From Ignavibacteriales bacterium (lineage in GTDB: Bacteria; Bacteroidota; Ignavibacteria; Ignavibacteriales; Ignavibacteriaceae), in assembly GCA_027347125.1 (NCBI GenBank), contig DAIERC010000295.1, forward strand, positions 1 through 5,428: a stretch of 5,428 nucleotides of DNA. The letters are read 5' to 3'. The translations under genes and the position numbers were made by a program. Shown here piece by piece: positions 1-5,428 of this stretch. The notes beneath the pieces were generated by a model. The model ran no database searches. It saw only the letters and a list, made by a program, of their open reading frames with translations, and had not been told where the DNA came from. The first letter of the stretch is position 1; every line of letters starts with the position of its first letter.

Positions 1-13
1 AAAATTCCTCGAA

Positions 14-30
14 TGTCACGGTGAGCGGAG
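14..30. repeat. Possible fragment of a dispersed intergenic repeat
   Basis: The bases tgtcacggtgagcggag resemble the core of short repeats of the 'TGTCACxxTGAGCGGAGTCGAA' type that I recall from intergenic regions of many Bacteroidota genomes. Only one half is present: the usual TCGAA continuation and closing arm are missing, and the match gives way directly to the start of the lipoprotein gene. The resemblance is from memory and only one copy lies in the window, so it may be chance. Confidence 0.3.
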
Positions 31-32
31 CA

Positions 33-677
33 ATGAAATTAATAATCTTATTTATAGTGTCTTTAATTTTTACGGGCTGTTCATCAACCTACCGGCTTAC
101 CGATTTTTCTACAAAAGAAAAGTTTTACACCGGTTTTAATAAAGCCGTTATCAATAAAAATATTAACGTCGCCTTAATTAACAATAGTACATATTCAGCC
201 TTGAGCGGTTGTAAAATTGTAAATGACACATTGTATTTAATCTTAAATAGACAAAACGAAAAACATTTAATGCCGGTAAGCGACATTAAAAAGATAAAAT
301 ATTACTATACCGGGTATTCTACTCCCTCCGCGGATATTGCATTAAAAAACGGCAATGAAATAAAAGGGGGAAATGTAAAAGTACTTGATGATTCATATAT
401 AGAGTATACAATAAAAAAAATAAACAGTATTGCCATCCCGGTTTCCAGGGTTAAGATAGTAAGTTATAAAAACCGTTGGCTGGGTGCACTTATAGGTATA
501 CCCGCAGGTACGGTTGCCGGTTGGGGACTCGGTGCGTTTGCCTCTGGTTATGAATATGATAATAATAGTGATCAAGGCGGTGTAATATGGGGGTATTTTG
601 CGCTAAGCGGACCAGTAATCGGGGCGGTTCTAGGTTCAATTATTGGTTATACTTATACTTATCAATTTAACCCGTAA
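33..677 (+). CDS. Lipoprotein with duplicated small beta domain and C-terminal glycine zippers
   Basis: Predicted envelope lipoprotein of unknown function, 214 residues from the ATG at 33. A lysine and a hydrophobic stretch lead to a lipobox (IFTGC) with lipidation Cys16, so signal peptidase II processing is expected. Two similar blocks follow, about residues 44-91 and 101-145. Each has a hydrophobic strand, an Asn/Gly turn, an (N/D)D(T/S) step and a closing 'PVS..K' strand, suggesting a tandem duplication of a small SH3/LSm-like beta unit (inference). The C-terminus has two perfect glycine zippers with Gly every fourth residue: G151-G155-G159-G163-G167 and G193-G197-G201-G205. They are joined by a polar Asn/Asp linker and could form a membrane hairpin, as in glycine-zipper envelope lipoproteins. 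A GTG at 21 in the same frame would add four residues, but it lies in a possible repeat and gives a less typical signal peptide, so ATG is preferred. No good SD or promoter is visible. The next gene starts 29 bp downstream. Confidence 0.85.
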   Translation: MKLIILFIVSLIFTGCSSTYRLTDFSTKEKFYTGFNKAVINKNINVALINNSTYSALSGCKIVNDTLYLILNRQNEKHLMPVSDIKKIKYYYTGYSTPSADIALKNGNEIKGGNVKVLDDSYIEYTIKKINSIAIPVSRVKIVSYKNRWLGALIGIPAGTVAGWGLGAFASGYEYDNNSDQGGVIWGYFALSGPVIGAVLGSIIGYTYTYQFNP

Positions 678-697
678 AATTTATACCAACATTTTTT

Positions 698-702
698 AGG
701 AG
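698..702 (+). promoter_or_regulatory. Shine-Dalgarno site of the outer-membrane protein gene
   Basis: AGGAG lies four bases before the ATG at 707. It is the clearest SD in the window; the other genes have AT-rich leaders with weak or no SD. It fixes the start of the downstream gene and fits translation from a shared transcript with the upstream lipoprotein. Confidence 0.7.
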
Positions 703-706
703 TACT

Positions 707-1192
707 ATGAAAGTTATAATGTTTTTTTTAATTGCAACTACGTTTGTATACTCACAAGGCATAGAGAAAAAGAACAATATAATTTATGCCGAAATATTCG
801 GTAACGGGTTATTCGCTTCTTTAAATTATGAAAGGGCAATTTCAGACAATTTCACCGCGCGGGTTGGTTTGGGATACGTATTCAGCAATTCGGAATCTAA
901 TTCAGGCTCGCATCACGATTTTGGATTTCTTCCTTTGGCGATGTTAAATTATTTAATTGAAATTCACGGCAATAATTATTTTGAACTCGGCGCCGGCGCC
1001 TTGCTGGCTTCATCGGCTTTAACATCAAACAGCAATTTTGAATCAACAAATGCAATAGAACCGACATTTGCGATAGGATACCGTTACAGCCCCAAAGCAG
1101 GAGGAATTTTCTTTAGCGCCGCATTCGACATGTTTCCGGCGCCCGGAAAAATATATTCATGGGGCGGCCTGGGCATAGGCATAAGGTTTTAA
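707..1192 (+). CDS. Small predicted outer-membrane beta-barrel protein
   Basis: A 161-residue exported protein of unknown exact function. Residues 1-16 form a signal peptide (Lys2, hydrophobic core, VYS) with likely cleavage before Gln17, a frequent pattern in Bacteroidota. The mature part has alternating beta strands with aromatic and glycine residues: a strand around YAEIFGNG, a 'LNYERAI' segment, 'RVGLGY', 'LNYLIE', 'FELGAGAL', 'AIGYRYSP' and the closing 'WGGLGIGIRF'. It ends in Phe, as expected for a BAM-recognised C-terminal strand. The order of these motifs matches a widespread group of uncharacterised Bacteroidota proteins of about 160-200 residues, recognised here from memory. The size suits an eight-stranded barrel. 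It follows the lipoprotein gene by 29 bp and probably shares its transcript, so the two may act together in the envelope, but no partner or substrate can be named. It could instead be a periplasmic beta-sandwich protein. Confidence 0.85.
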   Translation: MKVIMFFLIATTFVYSQGIEKKNNIIYAEIFGNGLFASLNYERAISDNFTARVGLGYVFSNSESNSGSHHDFGFLPLAMLNYLIEIHGNNYFELGAGALLASSALTSNSNFESTNAIEPTFAIGYRYSPKAGGIFFSAAFDMFPAPGKIYSWGGLGIGIRF

Positions 1193-1247
1193 TTATAAAG
1201 GGAATATTTTCTTAGACCCGTATTATCGGCGTTCTCATTTTCAAGTA

Positions 1248-1261
1248 AGATATTTATATCT
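1248..1261. repeat. Short AT-rich inverted repeat in the convergent gap
   Basis: AGATA-TTTA-TATCT is a perfect 5 bp inverted repeat with a 4-base loop, in the 88 bp between the converging OMP and ychF genes. It could be a weak bidirectional stop signal, but the stem is AT-only apart from one G-C pair and no T-tract follows on either strand. Nothing else in this gap resembles a terminator. Confidence 0.2.
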
Positions 1262-1280
1262 GCCTGCGCTCTTTCGAAAA

Positions 1281-2381
1281 CTAAACATTAAACAGAAAGT
1301 GCATCACATCGCCGTCGTTAACAAGATATTCTTTTCCTTCAATGCGCATTACACCGGCGGCTTTACATGCTGCTTCCGATTTGTACTTGATATAATCTTC
1401 GTATCCTATAACCTCTGCCCTGATAAAACCTTTTTCAAAATCGGTGTGAATAACCCCGGCCGCTTGCGGGGCTTTCCAGCCTCTATGGATTGTCCATGCC
1501 TTTACTTCTTTTGGGCCGGCGGTAAAATAGCTGATCAAACCGAGAGTATGAAAACCCGTCTTTATTATTTTTTCAAGACCGCTTTCTTTAACCCCGTATG
1601 ATTCAAGGAATTCTTCTCTTTCTTTATCCTCAAGCCCTACAAGTTCTTCCTCTACCTTTGCTGATATTTTAACAACGTCTGCACCCTTTGATTCACCGTA
1701 CTTCTTAACCGCTTTAACATAATCGTTATCTTCGGCCAGACCTTCTTCATCAACATTAGCGCAGTAAATTATTTTTTTAGATGTCATCAGGCGCAGCTCG
1801 TTGAACAACTCTTTAAGGCTTTCTTTATCTTTTTCCGGGAAGGATAAAGCTAGATTTCCATCGTTCATAAATTTCAATAACGCTTCGGCGTCGTCTAAAA
1901 TTATTTTAAGGTTCTTATCTCCTTTTAACGATTTCTGAAGCCTCTCAATTTTTTTCTCAAGCGCCTGAACATCGGCTAAAATTAATTCTGTTTCAATAAC
2001 TTCAATGTCTCTTAAAGGATCAACACTGCCGTCAACATGAACAACATCGCCGTTGTCGAAGCATCTTACAACTTCCAGCACTGCGTCGGTTTCCCTTATG
2101 TTTGAAAGAAATTGGTTGCCGAGTCCTTCGCCTTTGCTGGCGCCTTTTACAAGTCCGGCTATATCAACAAAATCAACAGTTGAGTTTACAATCCTTGCCG
2201 GGTTAACAAGCTCCGCCAGTTTATCCAATCTTACATCGGGAACCGGGACAATGGCTTTGTTCGGCTCAATAGTGCAAAAAGGATAATTAGCCGCTTCGGC
2301 GTTTTGCGCTTTTGTAAGCGCGTTAAATAAAGTCGATTTCCCAACATTCGGCAACCCGACAATTCCTATGCTCAAACCCAT
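1281..2381 (-). CDS. ychF: Redox-regulated P-loop ATPase YchF (Obg family)
   Basis: Full-length YchF/OLA1 protein, 366 residues, close to the usual family length. It is a cytoplasmic ATPase of the TRAFAC class that binds ribosomes and is linked in E. coli to stress responses and translation control. Visible motifs are the P-loop GLPNVGKS (9-16), FCTIEPN around Thr37, G3 DIAG (73-76) followed by LVKGASKGEGLGNQ, and a helical, probably coiled-coil segment around 125-175. The G4 position has NVDE (209-212) in place of NKxD, the change that shifts the family from GTP to ATP. The TGS domain runs from about 282 to the end, with YFTAGPKEV, APQAAG, HTDFEKGFIRAE and the terminal FLFNV. His115 matches the catalytic His114 of E. 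coli YchF, and Cys36 matches the thioredoxin-sensitive Cys35. The start is fixed by the family N-terminus MGxxxGIVGLPNVGKS. A weak AGGA lies 12 bases upstream. In many bacteria ychF adjoins pth; here it does not. Confidence 0.98.
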   Translation of the reverse strand: MGLSIGIVGLPNVGKSTLFNALTKAQNAEAANYPFCTIEPNKAIVPVPDVRLDKLAELVNPARIVNSTVDFVDIAGLVKGASKGEGLGNQFLSNIRETDAVLEVVRCFDNGDVVHVDGSVDPLRDIEVIETELILADVQALEKKIERLQKSLKGDKNLKIILDDAEALLKFMNDGNLALSFPEKDKESLKELFNELRLMTSKKIIYCANVDEEGLAEDNDYVKAVKKYGESKGADVVKISAKVEEELVGLEDKEREEFLESYGVKESGLEKIIKTGFHTLGLISYFTAGPKEVKAWTIHRGWKAPQAAGVIHTDFEKGFIRAEVIGYEDYIKYKSEAACKAAGVMRIEGKEYLVNDGDVMHFLFNV

Positions 2382-2421
2382 TTATATTTTTTATCCTAAA
2401 TATGTTGCTAATAAACGAGTG

Positions 2422-2429
2422 CAAATATA
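2422..2429 (-). promoter_or_regulatory. Candidate -10 box (TAnnTTTG type) for ychF
   Basis: On the minus strand this reads TATATTTG, a full match to the TAnnTTTG -10 consensus of Bacteroidota sigma factors. It would give a leader of roughly 35 bases before the ychF ATG at 2381. The partner TTTG element is not found at the expected spacing of about 20; the nearest TTTTG (2458-2462) is 28 bases away. The surroundings are AT-rich, so a chance match is possible. Confidence 0.4.
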
Positions 2430-2567
2430 ATAATTCTTAACCTTATTTTTATGATTGCAAAATATATGCTGATTTCTTAAACGCGCATGAAGGATAAAAG
2501 TTTTACCAAAAGTATGTATGGCTCTAATTCGCCTTCCGTTCCGGCGGGTATTTATGATGAACAGCTG

Positions 2568-4547
2568 TTATCTGATATTTCCGAATATAAAAGAATATTT
2601 TTCCGAGTAGTACATCATTTGTTCCGTAAAATCCTCCGGATACTCAATTATAACATCAATTATTTTTTCGCCGTCGTAAACCGGGTTCAAAACAGGATTA
2701 ATAAATCCTTTGTATGGAGGGATGTTTAACTTATCATACCGTTCTTTAACTTCTTTATGAACGTCGTAGTCAATCTTTACTCCGTAAGTTTCTATAAGAT
2801 TTTTAGCCGTTTCAAAATCCCCTTCCGATGTTATCCGCTGAATTTCTTTAAGCAGCTCTCCGAACAACTCTCTAAGTTTTTCATAATCGTTTATTACAAA
2901 ATACGTCTTTCCGTTTTTTAATTTCTTTTCAATCACATTGCCCGGTTTGCCCTTTTCATAGGCCCAAAGACTAATAAGCTGCCTGTTGCGCATATGCGGC
3001 TCTTCTATCTTATCACCTAGTTCAATTCTTGCAAGCTGGGTCATCAAACCGTTGCGTATATATTTATTATAGCCTGCTTTTGAAACGTCGTTATCCGGCA
3101 CTATGCCAATATCGATTAATTTTTGATCAGGCAGATAATATAACGCAACAAGGTCAGCACGTGTTTCTTCAATGGCCGACGAATAGTTTTTTAATGTTTG
3201 ATGCGGCTGACCGACACCCGGCAATATTTGCCCGGAGCCGTGTCCGATAACTTCATGCAAATCCGTATGAAGATTATCGGCAAGCGCGCCGTATTTTTTT
3301 TGTATCTCAATTTCCTCTTCGGAGTAAGCAAATTCTTTTAACACACTTTCCGATTCCGCCTCATTGTAAGCTTCAACAATGTTGCTGAGATTAACCGACT
3401 TTGAACCGTACTTTTCCCTTATCCATGTTGAGTTGGGAAGATTTATTCCGATGGGCGTGGAAGGTGATGAATCGCCGGATTCAACAACAACGTTTATCGC
3501 TTTTGCAGAAATACCTTTAACGTTTTTCTTCTTAAACTTATTGTCAATCGGCGAATTATCTTCAAACCATTGAGCCTGGCTGCTAATTGCTTTTATTCTT
3601 TTTGTTGCTTCAATATCAATAATGGAAACCATGCCTTCGTATGAGCCTTTATATCCCATAGCATCGCCGTATACTTCTATAAAACCGTTTATGGTATCTA
3701 TAATTGAATCGGTGTCTTTAAGCCATTCGATGTTGTATTCATCAAAGTATTTTAAATTGCCTGTCTTATAGAATCTGATTAATTTTTTAAGCGCGGCCTT
3801 TTGATGCCGGTTTTCCGATACGTTGTATGCTTTGCTTAGCCAGTAGATTATTTTTTCAATCGAAGCCGAATACATTCCTTTAACTTTCCACACATGCTCT
3901 TTTAGCCGGCCGTTTTCTTTAACAAGTTTTGAATTTAAACCGTATGAAACAGGCTCGGGGTCATTTTTATCCGACATGTTAGAATAATATTCTTCAACTT
4001 CCCGTTGATTAACACCTTCATAAAAATTATTGGACGATGTTACAATTACATCCGCATCGGGATCAAGATTCACGCGCCGTGCATCAACGTCGGGGTCAAA
4101 CATAACCGGTATAAGTTTTTCTACCAGCCATTTTATCGCACCGTTCTCTTCAATAATTAAAGGTTCGCTTTCGGTATTTTCAATCAGACTTTTGAAATAA
4201 TCTGCTGAAAAATCCGGCAGAAATTTTTTCATAGAATAATGGTGATGAATGCCGTTGGAAAACCAGAAGCGTTTTGTATAGACCATAAATTTTTTGAATT
4301 CTTCGGTTTCCCTGTTGCCTTTATAATGCTTAACAATTACTTCGAGTATACTTTTAATTGCTAAGTTATACTTATTATGCTGATCAATAATTATCGTGCG
4401 GCCGCATAGAGCTGCTTCATACAAGTAATAAACCAGTTCTTTTTGTTTCAGGGGGAGTTCTTCAAAGCCGGGAATACGGTAGCGGAGTATCATCAAATCG
4501 GCAAATTGTTCGGCTATATATTTAAAGTTGTTCTTATTTTGTTTCAT
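2568..4547 (-). CDS. M49 family zinc metallopeptidase (dipeptidyl peptidase III-like)
   Basis: A 659-residue protein of peptidase family M49, whose members remove dipeptides from the N-terminus of short peptides. The zinc site is clear: HEVIGH at 431-436 is the six-residue HExxGH form typical of M49, with ligands His431 and His436 and general base Glu432. EETRAD at 460-465 is the second motif and gives the third ligand, probably Glu461. The Cys usual in EECRA(E/D) is Thr here. His518 in the segment PHMRNRQ is a candidate for the conserved transition-state histidine (inference). The N-terminus has 'LRYRIPGFEELPLKQKELVYYLYEA' type sequence, split here as LRYRIPGFEEL and KELVYYLYEA, followed by GRTIIIDQ. 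There is no signal peptide or lipobox, so it should be cytoplasmic, where it would finish turnover of oligopeptides. The length fits bacterial members, shorter than the human enzyme. Some databases label similar Bacteroidota proteins 'dihydrofolate reductase'; nothing here supports that. The HAD gene lies 63 bp upstream. No SD is seen. Confidence 0.95.
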   Translation of the reverse strand: MKQNKNNFKYIAEQFADLMILRYRIPGFEELPLKQKELVYYLYEAALCGRTIIIDQHNKYNLAIKSILEVIVKHYKGNRETEEFKKFMVYTKRFWFSNGIHHHYSMKKFLPDFSADYFKSLIENTESEPLIIEENGAIKWLVEKLIPVMFDPDVDARRVNLDPDADVIVTSSNNFYEGVNQREVEEYYSNMSDKNDPEPVSYGLNSKLVKENGRLKEHVWKVKGMYSASIEKIIYWLSKAYNVSENRHQKAALKKLIRFYKTGNLKYFDEYNIEWLKDTDSIIDTINGFIEVYGDAMGYKGSYEGMVSIIDIEATKRIKAISSQAQWFEDNSPIDNKFKKKNVKGISAKAINVVVESGDSSPSTPIGINLPNSTWIREKYGSKSVNLSNIVEAYNEAESESVLKEFAYSEEEIEIQKKYGALADNLHTDLHEVIGHGSGQILPGVGQPHQTLKNYSSAIEETRADLVALYYLPDQKLIDIGIVPDNDVSKAGYNKYIRNGLMTQLARIELGDKIEEPHMRNRQLISLWAYEKGKPGNVIEKKLKNGKTYFVINDYEKLRELFGELLKEIQRITSEGDFETAKNLIETYGVKIDYDVHKEVKERYDKLNIPPYKGFINPVLNPVYDGEKIIDVIIEYPEDFTEQMMYYSEKYSFIFGNIR

Positions 4548-4582
4548 ATTATAAATTAAGTTTTAACTATTAGGGTCTTTTG

Positions 4583-4605
4583 AAAAACATAATCTTCATA
4601 ATGTT
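4583..4605 (-). terminator. Weak hairpin plus T-run after the HAD gene
   Basis: Five bases past the HAD stop codon, the minus strand reads AACATTAT, loop GAAG, ATTATGTT, then TTT, giving a run of five T. The 8 bp arms have one mismatch. This has the form of an intrinsic terminator, but the stem is nearly all A-T, so it may only partly stop transcription before the peptidase gene. Confidence 0.3.
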
Positions 4606-4610
4606 AAAAA

Positions 4611-5222
4611 TTATAGAATGCCTTTTTCACTAAAAGCATTTACCAGAGCATCGTAACCCTTAAACTGCACCGCGTCCCAGCCGGCATTTCTGGCGCCCTG
4701 GGCGTATTCGGCAACATCATCAATAAAGATATGCTCTTCCGGCGGTTTCCCTGTAAATGCTTCGGCTGCTTTATAAATTTTTTCTTCCGGTTTATACGCG
4801 CCTACTTCGTATGATAGGATCAGCTTATCGAAGTGTTTCAAGAAATCATAGCCGTCCCAGCCATACTTGCGGTGGATTGAGTTTGTATTTGATAAAAGAA
4901 CGAGCGTATATTTTTCTTTTAACCGCGGAAGCAGTCCGGCAACTTTTTCGTCAACGGTAAATACTTTTGAGTAATCGTTGCAAAATTTTTCTTTGTCTAT
5001 TTTATTTTCAAGAACGCCGAGCATAATATCAAGAAATTCATTTTCGGATATATCGCCGCGCTCAAACTTTCTGTGAACCTGGTAATTGTTCATGTAATAA
5101 TCTAGGAACTTATTTCCAAGACCGGCGCTAACATTATTAAATCTTTCAATAACTAAATCGTAATTAAAAGGGATGAGTACATTTCCGAGATCAAAAACTA
5201 TTACGGAATATTTTTTTGCCAT
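4611..5222 (-). CDS. HAD-superfamily phosphatase, YihX-like
   Basis: A 203-residue cytoplasmic hydrolase of the haloacid dehalogenase superfamily, full length. Motif I is VFDLGNVL with nucleophile Asp11; the usual second Asp is Gly13, giving the DxGxV form seen in E. coli YihX (alpha-D-glucose-1-phosphate phosphatase) and its relatives. The cap region spans about 18-90 and is helical, with FERGDISENEF matching the 'HERGEIS' type segment of YihX. Motif II is LLSNTN (Ser111), motif III is Lys144 in YKPE, and motif IV is FIDDVAEYAQGA (Asp168, Asp169), which binds Mg2+. The family suggests dephosphorylation of a small phosphorylated metabolite such as a sugar phosphate or FMN. The true substrate cannot be read from sequence, and loss of the second Asp in motif I may alter the acid/base step. 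It lies 51 bp downstream of the partial gene at the right edge and 63 bp upstream of the peptidase gene, in the same direction. No clear SD precedes the ATG at 5222. Confidence 0.93.
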   Translation of the reverse strand: MAKKYSVIVFDLGNVLIPFNYDLVIERFNNVSAGLGNKFLDYYMNNYQVHRKFERGDISENEFLDIMLGVLENKIDKEKFCNDYSKVFTVDEKVAGLLPRLKEKYTLVLLSNTNSIHRKYGWDGYDFLKHFDKLILSYEVGAYKPEEKIYKAAEAFTGKPPEEHIFIDDVAEYAQGARNAGWDAVQFKGYDALVNAFSEKGIL

Positions 5223-5273
5223 TTGTCAGCCGTTATTTTAATTAATAAATATTTCGGAAATCTCACGCACAAT

Positions 5274-5428
5274 TTAATTCATTGAGAACAGCCGGTCGCT
5301 CAATCCATCGTTAACTGAAATGAGTGTAACGGTAAATTCCATTTTTTGTTTGCCCATTGTTTGATTTACCGTAAACGGGTATTTCACACCGGATACTTTG
5401 CGGTAGTTGCTAAAGAAAGTATTTTGGG
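5274..5428 (-). CDS. C-terminal end of a possible LolA-like envelope protein (partial)
   Basis: The last 50 codons and TAA stop of a gene whose 5' part lies beyond the right edge of the window. The visible sequence runs FFSNYRKVSGVKYPF, then QTMGKQKMEFTV and SVNDGLSDRLFSMN at the end. This pattern of a 'Y+.V.GVK.PF' strand, a Gln/Gly turn, an amphipathic strand and an 'N.....LF' ending is what I recall from the C-termini of LolA-like outer-membrane lipoprotein-sorting proteins. It also occurs in similar beta domains fused to M16-type peptidases of Bacteroidota and Ignavibacteria. The assignment therefore rests on a short stretch and on memory. It is the first gene of the minus-strand run in this window and could share a transcript with the HAD gene 51 bp further on. 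Confidence 0.6.
   Translation of the reverse strand, partial: QNTFFSNYRKVSGVKYPFTVNQTMGKQKMEFTVTLISVNDGLSDRLFSMN

Noticed and set aside
1193..1295. Minus-strand frame of about 33 codons after ychF, opening out of frame inside the end of ychF and closing in the OMP gap, with coding-like composition.
   Set aside because: It has no ATG, GTG or TTG start and no SD, and a frame of this length is expected by chance.
1299..1601. Plus-strand 100-codon frame opposite ychF.
   Set aside because: It is a shadow of the highly conserved TGS-domain coding sequence on the other strand.
2560..2569. Perfect 10 bp palindrome AACAGCTGTT at the end of the peptidase gene.
   Set aside because: It has no loop, overlaps the stop codon, has no T-tract, and is too short to call an operator from a single copy.
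2487..2729. Plus-strand 80-codon frame starting between ychF and the peptidase gene.
   Set aside because: Two thirds of it lies antisense to the conserved 3' end of the M49 gene, there is no SD, and the product resembles nothing I know. The non-overlapping part is kept only as a finding.
5223..5273. 51 bp gap upstream of the HAD gene, checked for a promoter or hairpin.
   Set aside because: It is AT-rich but has no TAnnTTTG match, strong SD or convincing inverted repeat.
1281..5428. Idea that the minus-strand genes form a defence or other new functional system.
   Set aside because: YchF, an M49 peptidase and a YihX-like HAD are common housekeeping or metabolic proteins, with no effector, nuclease, sensor or mobile-element gene nearby.

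Overview
The window is AT-rich DNA, probably from the Bacteroidota/Ignavibacteriota (FCB) side of the bacterial tree. The evidence is indirect: a small outer-membrane protein of a type common in that group, an M49 peptidase closest to bacterial DPP III-like proteins, few Shine-Dalgarno sequences, and one TAnnTTTG-type -10 box. No rRNA or other decisive marker is present, so the placement is inference.

Layout. Bases 33-1192 (+) hold two envelope genes 29 bp apart, probably co-transcribed: a lipoprotein with a duplicated small beta domain and two glycine zippers, then a small predicted outer-membrane beta-barrel protein. They converge across an 88 bp gap on a minus-strand block that fills the rest of the window. 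Read in its own direction (right to left), this block has four genes: the C-terminal end of a LolA-like envelope protein cut by the window edge (5274-5428), a YihX-like HAD phosphatase (4611-5222), a cytoplasmic M49 zinc peptidase (2568-4547), and the ribosome-associated ATPase YchF (1281-2381). The gaps are 51, 63 and 186 bp. The last is the widest and holds a promoter candidate for ychF, so ychF may be transcribed separately.

The plus-strand pair points to the cell envelope. The minus-strand genes are general housekeeping or metabolic functions: translation quality control, peptide turnover and phosphate-ester hydrolysis. No shared pathway is evident. I see no tRNA, rRNA, CRISPR array, transposase, integrase or phage gene, and no convincing new multi-gene system. 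The points most worth a second look are the architecture of the lipoprotein, a possible intergenic repeat fragment at the extreme left edge, and the unexplained GC-richer patch between ychF and the peptidase gene.
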